Source: Leptospira bouyouniensis
GTDB lineage: Bacteria > Spirochaetota > Leptospiria > Leptospirales > Leptospiraceae
Assembly: GCF_004769525.1 (NCBI RefSeq)
Contig: NZ_RQFT01000003.1
Coordinates: forward strand, 62,001-126,000
DNA length: 64,000 nt
Direction: 5' to 3'
Positions 47,743 through 57,063 of the stretch are shown one piece after another (position 1 is the stretch's first letter; each line of letters starts with the position of its first letter). The position numbers were made by a program, and so were the translations under genes. A model generated the notes under the pieces. It had not been told where the DNA came from, did no database searches, and saw only the letters and a program-made list of their open reading frames with translations.

Positions 47743-48792
47743 ATGCAAAAAAGACCACGACTCCCTCGTCATCTAGTTTTCATTTTTGCTGCGGTTGTTA
47801 GTTTTTCACTCACCGTCCCTACCAATCCTCTCGGCTCCTACGAGTCTTTGAATGCGGTCCTTGCGATTGTTGGACCCAAATCTATTTCCACATTGGATTA
47901 CGAAGAAGGAGTAGAACGGTATAAAAACCTTTCTCGTTTTTTTCCGAACTACCGAAAAAAAGGATCTCTCCATTCGCAAGTCATCGACTTTCTCATTGAC
48001 AGAGCAGTCGTAGACAATGTTGCCGATGAAGAATCTATCCAAGTCAACGAAAAACGAATCGAAGCCGAAATCCAAAAAAGGATGGAAGCCCAAGGAATCA
48101 GTGATTTGGAACAATTTAAAAAATCGGTTCAAAACCAATTTAATCTCCCGTACGATGTTTGGTTAGACGATCTTCCTTACCAAATCAAAAAAGGACAACT
48201 TTTACAGATTAAAGTAAGTCCACCTCTTCCTTCAGAACAAGAAGTTCAAGCTTGGTATAACAAAAATAAGGCGAAAGTGGGAAATGAATTTAAATTCCGT
48301 GAACTCGTTTTTTCCCCTGCCAATTCGTCTATAGAAGAAGAGTCTCGATTGTTCAATGAACTCACCGAAATCCGAAACAAATCCTTACAAGACCCTTCCT
48401 TTTTTAAACTTGTTGCATCTGGACCAAGAAATGAATCTCGTTATCGATTGAATGGTGGACTTGTAAATTATGTTCCTACGTTTGAATTATACAAAACGCA
48501 ACCCACGACTGCTTCTGTCCTAGCACAGGTTGGAGGTCAGGGAAAATTTTCAGAAGTATTCCGTGACGACAGAAAAAGATATTGTTTGGTATATATTGAA
48601 GGTATGAGACCAACCCCACTTGATGCAGTGAGAAAAGGTATCCAAGGATTTTTGTTTCGTGAAAAGGAACAAACTTCCTTTGAGGAATGGGTAGTAACCA
48701 CACGAAAAAATACATCCATCACGATCTTTGATCCAATATATATCAAAGAACACAATATCAGTAATCCAGAAGAAAAGTACAATTCAGATTAA
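47743..48792 (+). CDS. SurA-like periplasmic chaperone / peptidyl-prolyl isomerase
   Basis: 349 residues with a signal region (HLVFIFAAVVSFSLTV), a SurA-type N-terminal chaperone domain (residues about 40-165, HSQVIDFLIDRAVVDNVADEE) and a parvulin-like domain (about 175-290) with FKFRELVFSPANSS and YRLNGGLVNYVP. Layout matches the leptospiral protein LIC12922. It should escort outer-membrane proteins. The stop overlaps the next ATG. Confidence 0.85.
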   Translation: MQKRPRLPRHLVFIFAAVVSFSLTVPTNPLGSYESLNAVLAIVGPKSISTLDYEEGVERYKNLSRFFPNYRKKGSLHSQVIDFLIDRAVVDNVADEESIQVNEKRIEAEIQKRMEAQGISDLEQFKKSVQNQFNLPYDVWLDDLPYQIKKGQLLQIKVSPPLPSEQEVQAWYNKNKAKVGNEFKFRELVFSPANSSIEEESRLFNELTEIRNKSLQDPSFFKLVASGPRNESRYRLNGGLVNYVPTFELYKTQPTTASVLAQVGGQGKFSEVFRDDRKRYCLVYIEGMRPTPLDAVRKGIQGFLFREKEQTSFEEWVVTTRKNTSITIFDPIYIKEHNISNPEEKYNSD

Positions 48793-50342
48793 TGATTAAT
48801 CGTAAGGAATATAACCCTAGCTTTGCGGTTGTTTATTTAGACAACCAATCACTTACCTTTTTAGAATCCAATTTTGATCTAGGTGCCTTCGATTCATTCG
48901 TTAAAAAACTTCATAAAGTTTTTCCAAACTTAAACATTCATATGAATGTCTCCAAACTCATTAAAACGAAGTTAGAGAAAGAATCCTTATCAAAATTTTT
49001 TGTGTTTTATGAAACAATTCCCTCTGAAATCGATTTTATCAAAGAAATTGGAAGTTTACTTCCAGAATCTCAGTTCAAGGATCCGGAATGGGATGAAGTA
49101 TGTTTTTTGTATTTCACAGGTATTTCACCGATCCTAAACTCAACACTGACGGAAAAAATTTGGAACCGACATAAAAACTTTTTCAGCCAATATTCCTATT
49201 CGGAAAACATTCCTCCTGGTCTCATTCCTACAGTCATTACTCGAGAGTTTTTAAGCTCCATACCAGAGCAACTAACAAGCGATATTCACTCGTTCTTTTT
49301 AAAGAACATCAACCAATATGATGTTGATATTTTTTTTCAATCTCCAGATTTACGCCAATTAAGATTGGATTTTCGTTATAACTCTCCTCGCTCAAAAATT
49401 CTCATCCAAGGTTTGCAAAAAATCTCTGATGACATTCCATATGAAAATTTACATGTTATCTTAAAACAAAATCCAGAATTGTTCCGAAGTGCTCCATCTT
49501 ATTTAGAATGGGAAATTTATAAAGGATGTGAACTCTCTTGTATATTTTGTCCACGTGAGTTTACAGACAAAACCAATGATGGTAGTTTTGTTTCATTTGA
49601 TTCCGTTAAAAAAACAATCAAACAATTTGAGGATCAGTTATTTTCACCAATCACTATCAGTTTGACAGGAAATGGAGAACCTCTTTTACACCCAGAATTT
49701 GTTTCAATTGTAAAAGAAATTCTTGGTTTATCCCAACTTAAAGAACTCATCATTGAAACTGCATTGTATAAGAACTTTGACCTTTTACATTCCCTAATCA
49801 GTGGATTGGACACGAAATACAAAGAAAAACTTTGTATCATAGCCAATATCACAACACTCAAGGAAGATACTTACCAATCGTTGTATGGTAAAAAAGGTCT
49901 ATCACAAGTATTAGAATCAATTGACTCATTATCGAAAATACTACCTCAAAACTCACTTTATGTTCAAATGATCAAAATGAAGGAAGTAGAAGAAGAGATT
50001 GATCCTTACTTCACTTTTTTTGAAAAAAAAGGAATTCATATCATTTTACAAAAGTATAACAGTTTTGCTAAGCAACTACCAGAACGTAGGGTGAGTGATC
50101 TCACACCAATTCATCGAGATTTCTGTTGGCATTTAACTCGCGATATTTACCTTTCTGTCACTGGAGATGTATCTATTTGCAAACAAAACCAAACAAAAAT
50201 AATTGGAAACATTTTCACCGAATCTTTGTTAGATGTTTGGATGAAAGGTCTTGATTCATTTACTAAAAGTTTTAACGGTGAACATGATAAAATTCCAGCT
50301 CCATGTCTGAATTGTGATGAGTGGTATACATTCAACGCATAA
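48792..50342 (+). CDS. Radical SAM/SPASM protein (spiro-SPASM family)
   Basis: 516 residues. Residues about 1-235 are a separate N-terminal domain. Then a radical SAM core starts with CELSCIFC (Cys246, 250, 253) and continues with LTGNGEPLLHPEF. The C-terminal SPASM part has Cys residues in DFCWHL, VSICKQN and APCLNCDEW that can hold an extra iron-sulfur cluster. This matches the spirochaete-restricted spiro-SPASM group, whose reaction is not known. SPASM enzymes modify peptides or proteins, or carry out sugar chemistry. Coupled to the SpsF-PseG gene by overlap. Confidence 0.88.
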   Translation: MINRKEYNPSFAVVYLDNQSLTFLESNFDLGAFDSFVKKLHKVFPNLNIHMNVSKLIKTKLEKESLSKFFVFYETIPSEIDFIKEIGSLLPESQFKDPEWDEVCFLYFTGISPILNSTLTEKIWNRHKNFFSQYSYSENIPPGLIPTVITREFLSSIPEQLTSDIHSFFLKNINQYDVDIFFQSPDLRQLRLDFRYNSPRSKILIQGLQKISDDIPYENLHVILKQNPELFRSAPSYLEWEIYKGCELSCIFCPREFTDKTNDGSFVSFDSVKKTIKQFEDQLFSPITISLTGNGEPLLHPEFVSIVKEILGLSQLKELIIETALYKNFDLLHSLISGLDTKYKEKLCIIANITTLKEDTYQSLYGKKGLSQVLESIDSLSKILPQNSLYVQMIKMKEVEEEIDPYFTFFEKKGIHIILQKYNSFAKQLPERRVSDLTPIHRDFCWHLTRDIYLSVTGDVSICKQNQTKIIGNIFTESLLDVWMKGLDSFTKSFNGEHDKIPAPCLNCDEWYTFNA

Positions 50343-51978
50343 TAGTTTTGCCTTTATTCAGGCAAGACTAGGCTCAACACGATTTCCAAAAAAAATTTTA
50401 AAACAAATTCCCGAAGGATCAGATTCAACTTTTTTGGACCATATACATCGTCGTCTGAAAACTGTTTTTGATTCAAACCAAATCGTATTTTTAATCCCAG
50501 AATCTGATATAGAATCCATCCAATATTTAAAAACAAAAGGGTATCTATATTTTTGTGGATCCGAATTAGATGTAAGAGATAGATTTCGGAAGGCGGCAAA
50601 ACATTTTGGTGCAAAACATATTTTTCGCCTAACAGCTGACAATCCATTCATTGATATTGATTCCATTCGTTATTTATACGAAGCTATATTGGAAATGACG
50701 GAGAAATACTATAGTTTGTCTATGGAAGGTTTACCTTTGGGAATGGGAGTCGAATGTTTTTCCACAGATTCATTATTTTACCATTCTGAGGAAACAGAAT
50801 TAGAAAGACATAAAGAACATGTCTCGTTACATATCAAAGAATTTCCAGAAATACACAGACAATATCGTCTTTCACCTCCTCATTTACAACGCGTAGATGC
50901 ATTCCAACAATTAAGCAAAAATGAAATTTCAAAACTTAGAATCACTGTGGACGAATGGAAAGATTATGAATTGATATGTGAGATTTGGAAAACTTTGGGC
51001 GACAAAAACCCAAATTTTGGTGCTGAAGAAGTACTCCAACTGTACCAAAACAATCCTCATATGTTTTCACTTAATGCTTCAGTTGAACAAATCGTTTTTG
51101 AATTGCCCAAAAATGAAAAAACAAAAAAACAAGTGAACATACTGTATGGAAAGCCAGACGAATATGGATATGGACACTTTGAACGATGTAAATCATTATC
51201 GATATATTTGCAATTGTATGGATATGATGTAAAACTAACCAGCTCGTTTGACAATTCAGAAATAAATGTTCCTCACATCTTTGATATCCGAGAAAACGAG
51301 TTTTCCGTAAGAAATTCTTTTTTTATAGACAATGTAAACCATCCACCTAATAATACTAATGCGTGTTATTTTCTGCCTCATCCCTCCTATCCAATTTTGA
51401 ATACAACGTTAGAGAAAGACAGTTTCACAAAACTTTCGTATTATAGTTCTCCCATTTCAGAAGTTGATCGAGGGTTGGGAACCAGTCCAGGCAAATTATT
51501 AGTGTATGCCGGCCAATTAGATGAAACCCAATCCGAACAAATCGATAATTTTTTATTACAGTTTCATCAATCAAAGATGAATTCACAAACTCCAATCTTT
51601 CAATCCATACTTCGTATTGGAGGAACCAAACCGAAAGATAATAATATTCAGTTTGTTCAGAGGATTCCTTATACTGAATTTTTAAAAGAAATGGAATCTT
51701 CTGAATGGATCTTTACTTATTTTGGCCAAACGATGATGGAGTGTGTAGCGAAAGGCAAAAAGGTGTGCTTATTTGGAATATCTGAAATCCACGAAACACT
51801 TGGTAAATTTGCAGAAAAAGAACTTAATATTCCTTATATTGGAACATTAACAGAGTTATCCAATTTACGCCATTTCCCGAAGAAAACAATACCTAAAAAA
51901 ATCAAATATGTTCGCGATGCCCATATTCAAATTTTAAACTGGTTAAATTCCATTAATTCAGAAATATATGAAAATTAA
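50317..51978 (+). CDS. SpsF-PseG-type fusion (CMP-sugar cytidylyltransferase / UDP-sugar hydrolase-like)
   Basis: 553 residues in two parts. Residues about 1-250: SpsF/CMP-Kdo-type nucleotidyltransferase (FAFIQARLGSTRFPKKIL, RLTADNPFIDIDSI, ELERHKEHVSLHI). Residues about 268-553: PseG/SpsG-like GT-B half (ILYGKPDEYGYGHFERCKSL, then YFGQTMMECVAKGKKVCLFG). This joins two steps seen in nonulosonic acid (pseudaminic or legionaminic-like) synthesis. ATG at 50317 overlaps the spiro-SPASM stop by 26 bases, and the TPR gene overlaps its end. Confidence 0.82.
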   Translation: MSGIHSTHNSFAFIQARLGSTRFPKKILKQIPEGSDSTFLDHIHRRLKTVFDSNQIVFLIPESDIESIQYLKTKGYLYFCGSELDVRDRFRKAAKHFGAKHIFRLTADNPFIDIDSIRYLYEAILEMTEKYYSLSMEGLPLGMGVECFSTDSLFYHSEETELERHKEHVSLHIKEFPEIHRQYRLSPPHLQRVDAFQQLSKNEISKLRITVDEWKDYELICEIWKTLGDKNPNFGAEEVLQLYQNNPHMFSLNASVEQIVFELPKNEKTKKQVNILYGKPDEYGYGHFERCKSLSIYLQLYGYDVKLTSSFDNSEINVPHIFDIRENEFSVRNSFFIDNVNHPPNNTNACYFLPHPSYPILNTTLEKDSFTKLSYYSSPISEVDRGLGTSPGKLLVYAGQLDETQSEQIDNFLLQFHQSKMNSQTPIFQSILRIGGTKPKDNNIQFVQRIPYTEFLKEMESSEWIFTYFGQTMMECVAKGKKVCLFGISEIHETLGKFAEKELNIPYIGTLTELSNLRHFPKKTIPKKIKYVRDAHIQILNWLNSINSEIYEN

Positions 51979-52981
51979 AAAAGCTCTACTCCTTTCCATT
52001 CTAATCTTTTTTATGTCCTTCCTTTCATTATCGGCTGATGCAGAGGATCAAGAATCAATTGAGCTCAACGCAAAAATCGAAATTGAAAAGGTAAGTCGCA
52101 ATATTATCAATGCACTTCGTTATGGCCGTTTTGTTTTGGCAGACTCAGAATGGAAAAAAATCCAATCGGACGTGTATAAAACTTTTGCTGAATATGATTA
52201 TCTTAATGGAAGTTTGTTGTATTCACGAATGGAATGGCAAGAAGCCAAAGAAAGTTTAAATCGAACTTTAAAGAAAGAACCAAATCACGAAGCTGCAAGT
52301 TTCCTTCTTGGTATGATTTATGCTCAAGAAGATAGTTGGTCAGAAGCAAAAGAAACTTGGCTGGAAACCAATCAAATCTCTCCTTATAATCCTTTTTACC
52401 ATTATAATTTAGGACTCGCTTATTATATTTTAAAAGATTATCCAAATGCGATTTCGTCCTTAAACAAATCATTAGAATACAAATCAAATTACAATGAAGC
52501 CAAATTGATTTTAGCGAAAACCTATTTGGAACTAAATCAAGTCGATAAAGCAAAAATCGAACTTTTGTCTATTTTGGAACAAGATCCTAAACATATGCAA
52601 GCATCTCATTTGATGGGTCGTGTCATTTACCTTATGGACAAAGATCCAAAAAAATCACTTACCTATTTAAAAAATCCAAGAGCGCTCGGTTGGAGAGAAA
52701 AGAAAGTATATGCTCGTTGTTATTTTGAAATGAGAAAATGGCGAGAAGCAGAGAATTTATTAAGACCGATCGCCTATTCTCCGTTTGCCGACGAGTACGA
52801 CCAAAGTTTTTATCTAAACTTACTTCTCAATTTAGGATTTGATGAAAGAGCGAATGACTTTTTTCATTTTATCCAAAAACAATCGCAAAATGAATCAAAA
52901 ATTGCAGAAGCTTATAGAATGTTACTTTCTTCGCGTGAAGGAAAAGATTTATTATATCACTACTTTAAATTGAGATACTAA
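51968..52981 (+). CDS. TPR-repeat exported protein
   Basis: 337 residues with an N-terminal signal (ALLLSILIFFMSFLSLSADA). At least five tetratricopeptide repeats follow: EWQEAKESLNRTLKKEPNHE, SWSEAKETWLETNQISPYNP, DYPNAISSLNKSLEYKSNYN, QVDKAKIELLSILEQDPKHM and others. A protein-protein scaffold, probably periplasmic. Starts inside the end of the SpsF-PseG gene (11-base overlap), so it belongs to that operon. Confidence 0.85.
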   Translation: MKIKKALLLSILIFFMSFLSLSADAEDQESIELNAKIEIEKVSRNIINALRYGRFVLADSEWKKIQSDVYKTFAEYDYLNGSLLYSRMEWQEAKESLNRTLKKEPNHEAASFLLGMIYAQEDSWSEAKETWLETNQISPYNPFYHYNLGLAYYILKDYPNAISSLNKSLEYKSNYNEAKLILAKTYLELNQVDKAKIELLSILEQDPKHMQASHLMGRVIYLMDKDPKKSLTYLKNPRALGWREKKVYARCYFEMRKWREAENLLRPIAYSPFADEYDQSFYLNLLLNLGFDERANDFFHFIQKQSQNESKIAEAYRMLLSSREGKDLLYHYFKLRY

Positions 52982-52986
52982 TGGAA

Positions 52987-53017
52987 GCCATTTTGCATTG
53001 TAAAATGTATGAATGGC
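52987..53017 (+). terminator. Imperfect hairpin after the TPR gene
   Basis: GCCATT (52987-52992) and AATGGC (53012-53017) pair, with partial pairing inside. Followed by CGCAAAAAAC, not a T run, so termination strength is uncertain. Confidence 0.3.
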
Positions 53018-53120
53018 CGCAAAAAACTTCTGAATGATAATACATCATTTCACTTCTATTTTAGATTTTAGAGAAATCGGATGCGGAAATAAGATAAACG
53101 GTTAAAAAACCAATTTAAAA

Positions 53121-53150
53121 TAGAACATAAGCGATCAAATTTATGTTCTA
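53121..53150 (-). terminator. Hairpin terminator of the response regulator gene
   Basis: TAGAACATAA (53121-53130) pairs perfectly with TTATGTTCTA (53141-53150) around a 10-base loop. On the minus strand a T-rich stretch follows. It lies 19 bases past the response regulator stop. Confidence 0.6.
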
Positions 53151-53168
53151 AATCAAATTGGATTCATT

Positions 53169-53840
53169 TTACGAAACTACGATATCAGTTTTGGCTTGGG
53201 TATACTTCCATTCAACAGCTACACGGATTAATTTTTCGTTTTCTGTGATGCTGAGTTTAGACTTAATACGAGATCTTAAAGTTTCAATGGTAGATGGAGC
53301 AAGGCCCATATTGGCTGCGATTTCTTTTACAGGCATCCCTTCTCCAATCATGAGAAATACTTCTAATTCACGGTTTGACAATCTGTCGATTGGATCTTTT
53401 TCATCTTTCTGGGAAGCACGATACAAATGCCCAAGTAACCTTGTTGCTTGGGATGAGCTTACAAAATAATCACCTTTTAGTACTGTATGTATGGCTTCTA
53501 CAATTTGTGTGGTAGTATCTTCCTTGAACACATAACCCATTGCACCTAGTTTAAAAGCGCGATCGACAAAGGTATCGTCCGTCAACATACTGATGATGAT
53601 AACGGCGATATTTGGAAATGTTGTTCTAAGCTTTTTCAGAAGTTGCAAACCGTTTTGGTTTTGTTTGAGTTGGATATCAATCAAAACAAGTGTTGGTTGC
53701 ATCTGTTCTATATCGTTAAATGCTTTTTCAATATTATCCGCACTTCCAATACATTCTAAATCTTCTGATTTAGCGATTAGGTTTTGTAGTGCATCGACTA
53801 CAAGTGGATGGTCATCAACGATATAGACTTGTTTTTTCAT
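53169..53840 (-). CDS. NarL/FixJ-type response regulator
   Basis: 223 residues. Receiver domain with the acidic pair Asp9/Asp10, phosphorylated Asp55 in LVLIDIQL, and Lys in FKEDT. C-terminal LuxR helix-turn-helix (LSNRELEVFLMIGEGMPVKEIAANM in parts, SPSTIETLRSRIKSKL-like). No histidine kinase lies beside it, so it is an orphan in this window. It is 11 bases downstream of pntB and could be read from the same transcript. Confidence 0.93.
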   Translation of the reverse strand: MKKQVYIVDDHPLVVDALQNLIAKSEDLECIGSADNIEKAFNDIEQMQPTLVLIDIQLKQNQNGLQLLKKLRTTFPNIAVIIISMLTDDTFVDRAFKLGAMGYVFKEDTTTQIVEAIHTVLKGDYFVSSSQATRLLGHLYRASQKDEKDPIDRLSNRELEVFLMIGEGMPVKEIAANMGLAPSTIETLRSRIKSKLSITENEKLIRVAVEWKYTQAKTDIVVS

Positions 53841-53851
53841 AACTTCCGACT

Positions 53852-55249
53852 CTAAGATTCTTTTAATGCTGCGATCATTTCTTGCGTTGCTTTTTTACCA
53901 TCGCCAAACAACATCAAACAGTTGTCAGCGATGAAAAGTGGATTGGGAACTCCAGCAAATCCAGGGCTCAAACTACGTTTGATTACTACGACTGTTTTTG
54001 CATTTCCTACATCCAATATCGGCATTCCAGCAATCGGTGATTTAGGATCTGTTTTTGCAAGTGGGTTTGTTACGTCATTTGCGCCGTTAACAATCACAAC
54101 ATCAACATTTTCGAAAGTACTATTGATCTCGTCCATCTCTTTCAATCGATCATAAGGAATATCTGCTTCAGCAAGTAATACGTTCATATGACCTGGCATA
54201 CGACCAGCAACTGGATGGATCGCAAAGGTTACATCAATGCCACGAGCTGTCAAAAGTTGGTATAAATCTCTAACAGTGTGTTGCGCTTGAGCCACTGCCA
54301 TTCCATATCCTGGAACAATCACCACACTTCTAGCAACATCTAGTAACATTGCCACTTCTTCAGCGCTAGTTGATTTCACTTTACCAGAGTAAAAATCGCC
54401 ATCATCTTTCATTTCTGTAGCGACAGCCCCGAATCCACCGAAGAGAACATTCGTCAAACTACGGTTCATCGCTTTACACATGATTTGTGTTAGAATGATT
54501 CCAGATGCTCCTACAAGAGAACCGGAAATGATAAGCACATTGTTATTGAGAACAAATCCTGTTGCAGATGCTGCGATTCCCGAATATGAGTTTAGGAGTG
54601 AGATCACCACAGGCATGTCGGCTCCACCAATTGGAATCACAAGGAAGATACCGAGGAGTAAGCTAACGCCACTTAAAATCCAATAAATAGATTCATCTGT
54701 TGGCTCCAAACATCCATACACACCTAGTCCCACAGCAGTCAGTCCCACAAGAATTTTTACGAGTTGGTCACCTGGGTAACGAACTGCTTTTTCAGTGATA
54801 AAACCTTGTAATTTTCCGAAAGCGATAAAACTTCCAGAGAAAGTAATTCCACCAACAATGGCAGAGAACACAATTGAAACCACTTCTTGGTAATTTACGG
54901 CATACGAATACTTAGGGATGGAAAGTTGTAATGCGGCTCCAGCTACAAATACAGAAGCAATACCACCAAAACCATTTAAAACAGCAACAAGCTGCGGCAT
55001 TGCAGTCATTTGAATTTTGATCGCAAGGATGATTCCGATTACGGAACCAATGAGAACACCAACAGCGATCCATTCATAAGATAAAATTTCACGATCAAAG
55101 AGTGTTGCGACTACGGCAATGAGCATCCCAAGGGCACCAAGGAAGTTTCCTCGAGTGGCTGTTTTTGGATGTGCTAATTGTTTGATGCCTACGATAAATA
55201 GGATGGATGCAATGAGATAAGCGAGATTTAAAATACTAACGAGTTCCAT
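53852..55249 (-). CDS. pntB: NAD(P) transhydrogenase subunit beta
   Basis: 465 residues with nine or so membrane helices and the C-terminal NADP-binding domain III: VVIVPGYGMAVAQAQH, HPVAGRMPGHMNVLLAEA, VVIVNGANDVTNP and VVVIKRSLSPGFAGVPNPLF. Couples hydride transfer between NAD(H) and NADP(H) to proton flow. Start overlaps the pntAB stop by one base. Confidence 0.96.
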   Translation of the reverse strand: MELVSILNLAYLIASILFIVGIKQLAHPKTATRGNFLGALGMLIAVVATLFDREILSYEWIAVGVLIGSVIGIILAIKIQMTAMPQLVAVLNGFGGIASVFVAGAALQLSIPKYSYAVNYQEVVSIVFSAIVGGITFSGSFIAFGKLQGFITEKAVRYPGDQLVKILVGLTAVGLGVYGCLEPTDESIYWILSGVSLLLGIFLVIPIGGADMPVVISLLNSYSGIAASATGFVLNNNVLIISGSLVGASGIILTQIMCKAMNRSLTNVLFGGFGAVATEMKDDGDFYSGKVKSTSAEEVAMLLDVARSVVIVPGYGMAVAQAQHTVRDLYQLLTARGIDVTFAIHPVAGRMPGHMNVLLAEADIPYDRLKEMDEINSTFENVDVVIVNGANDVTNPLAKTDPKSPIAGMPILDVGNAKTVVVIKRSLSPGFAGVPNPLFIADNCLMLFGDGKKATQEMIAALKES

Positions 55250-55539
55250 TATTTTGGTGCATCCTTTTTCTTAAACATGCCAAGCATTCTGTGTGTGACA
55301 AGGAATCCACCCACTACGTTGATAGTAGCGAAAATAACCGATAGTAATCCCAAAATTTTGGTGATATTACTTTCTTGGATCCCAGCAGCATAAAGTGCAC
55401 CAATCAAGGTAATGCCAGATATAGCGTTGGAACCCGACATAAGTGGGGTGTGGAGGATGGGAGGGATTTTTGTGATGATTTCAAATCCCACGAAGATCGC
55501 AAGGACGAAAATCGTGACGGCTGTAACAAATATTTCCAT
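55249..55539 (-). CDS. pntAB: NAD(P) transhydrogenase subunit alpha, membrane part
   Basis: 96 residues with three membrane helices: VLAIFVGFEIITKIPPILHTPLMSGSNAISG in parts and GLLSVIFATINVVGGFLVTHRML. This is the split alpha-2 subunit. The soluble NAD-binding subunit (pntAA, about 380 residues), which usually precedes it, is not found upstream on this strand in the window. Confidence 0.93.
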   Translation of the reverse strand: MEIFVTAVTIFVLAIFVGFEIITKIPPILHTPLMSGSNAISGITLIGALYAAGIQESNITKILGLLSVIFATINVVGGFLVTHRMLGMFKKKDAPK

Positions 55540-56181
55540 AAACTAGTAGTAGTTATGGAAAAAATGGCCATTTTGGAAACAATATTTTAGGGAATTTTAC
55601 GTAAACGAGGCCCACTTCCTAACTTTTGAACCAAATTTCCAGGGTATGGAATGAGTTTCTTAAATCGAAAATAGGTCCAAAACCCTTGTTTCCAAAGAGA
55701 CGAATCAAAAATTTCGACTCCCAAGAGAACAAAAACATAATTTTACCGAATGATCGTGTTTTGGTTCTTAAAAGTTCATTGGAGCAACTAATAGAGACAT
55801 AAAACTTCATCCAGAAAGTATAAGAAACGATATCTAACAATTGCTAACCTTATTATCTCAAATAAATCTATCCACATAATCATAGTTAGTTTATTCTTAG
55901 AAAAAACATTCTGACATAGGTTTCTCTCTTATAACATTGATTTGACGAATTTTTCATCAATCTGTAGCGACCTTCGCTAAGATTCGAAATCATCCAAGAA
56001 CAAGAAACAATATACGTATTTTTTTAATTCGAAGGCAGGAAAGAAAAATAACTAAGGATTTCCCTAAAATAAATTGACTGTCTTTCCGAGTAACCGACTC
56101 TTGTTGAGCAACTTAAGGCCAAAAGCCTCAACATGGAGTACGATTTTGACAAATTTTAAAAACGTAAAAAATTTCTTTCGC
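55540..56181. other. Long non-coding stretch between pntAB and the DUF1554 gene
   Basis: 642 very AT-rich bases. Perfect 14-base palindrome AAAATGGCCATTTT at 55561-55574, 22 bases before the pntAB start. A small hairpin TAGCGA-CCT-TCGCTA lies at 55965-55979. Short open frames here have no ribosome site or known family. It should hold the pnt promoter and the DUF1554 promoter, but neither is clear. Confidence 0.5.
55561..55574. promoter_or_regulatory. Palindrome upstream of pntAB-pntB, possible operator
   Basis: AAAATGGCCATTTT is a perfect 14-base palindrome. On the minus strand it follows TTGTTT and precedes CCATAACT, where -35 and -10 boxes could be. Position and symmetry suggest a repressor site, but the promoter call is weak. 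Confidence 0.35.
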
Positions 56182-56856
56182 ATGATATATGGAACCATTA
56201 GGATTATAATATGTTTAACTTTTGTTACTTGTGAATCAAATAACTCAGACATTACGGCTATCGCTAGTGCACTTGCACTCGTTGCAAATAACAGTTCAAC
56301 TTCTAGTAGTTCAGTAACATCTTCCTGCGCAACCACGGGGACTTGTAAAATATTCATCTCAAATCCAACTGCTCCTATGAATGCAGGTATTTCTGGCTTT
56401 GATAATCACTGTAACAATTCGGCAAATAAACCATCAGGTAGTCATACTTACAAAGCATTGATTTCAGATGGAGTAAAAAGAAGGGCCTGTTCTACAGCAA
56501 ATTGCTCAGGTGGAACGTCTGAAAACATTGATTGGGTTCTCAAACCGAACCAACAATACAAACGAAAAGATGGAACCACAATCATCGCAACTACAAATGC
56601 CAATGGTATTTTTGTTTCTTCACTGACCAATGTAATTGATCCAGATATGTTTGATGGAGCTAGTGATCATGTTTTCACGGGTGTAAATGCAGACTGGACT
56701 CCTGGTGATGATTGTTCTGATTGGACAGGAATTGGAAATGCGATGACAGGAGCATATCTTTATGCTGATTTCCGAACTTTTGCAGAAAATTCAAGAAATT
56801 GTAATACTATGGTTGGAAATGTCTATAAAGGGAAAGCAATCTGTGTGGAACAATAG
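56182..56856 (+). CDS. DUF1554 family lipoprotein
   Basis: About 224 residues. The start at 56182 gives a short signal with lipobox LTFVTC (Cys 17). Earlier in-frame codons would bury the signal. A Ser/Thr-rich spacer leads to the DUF1554 domain: CKIFISNPTAPMNAGISGFDNHC, YKALISDGVKRRAC, VFTGVNADWTPGDDCSDW and the C-terminal KAICVEQ. The family is most common in Leptospira, and its fold resembles collagen-type or C-type-lectin-like surface domains. Its function is unknown. Surface exposure is inferred. Confidence 0.85.
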   Translation: MIYGTIRIIICLTFVTCESNNSDITAIASALALVANNSSTSSSSVTSSCATTGTCKIFISNPTAPMNAGISGFDNHCNNSANKPSGSHTYKALISDGVKRRACSTANCSGGTSENIDWVLKPNQQYKRKDGTTIIATTNANGIFVSSLTNVIDPDMFDGASDHVFTGVNADWTPGDDCSDWTGIGNAMTGAYLYADFRTFAENSRNCNTMVGNVYKGKAICVEQ

Positions 56857-56912
56857 AGTCTCTTTATTATCCAAAAACAAATAACTTTTTCTCTTGTTGT
56901 TTTAACGAATCC

Positions 56913-56944
56913 AAAGGAACCGCTAAATTTATAGTGGTTCCTTT
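56913..56944. terminator. Strong hairpin between convergent lipoprotein genes
   Basis: AAAGGAACCGCTA (56913-56925) pairs with TAGTGGTTCCTTT (56932-56944), a 13-pair stem with one G-T pair and a six-base loop. It sits between the DUF1554 gene (+) and the SGNH gene (-) and probably stops transcripts from both sides, although T runs are poor. Confidence 0.6.
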
Positions 56945-57063
56945 GCTATCACTCTTGATTCAAGCGATTTGTTTTCAGGGATCATTATTTGTTAACGAAT
57001 CTAATCATTAGTTGGTATCATTTTTATGTTTGGATGAATAATATCTTTTAAATTGATTTTTGT

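Noticed and set aside
55619..55840. 73-codon minus-strand frame upstream of pntAB
   Set aside because: No ribosome site, no family. Considered as a remnant of pntAA, but it shows no NAD-binding motif.
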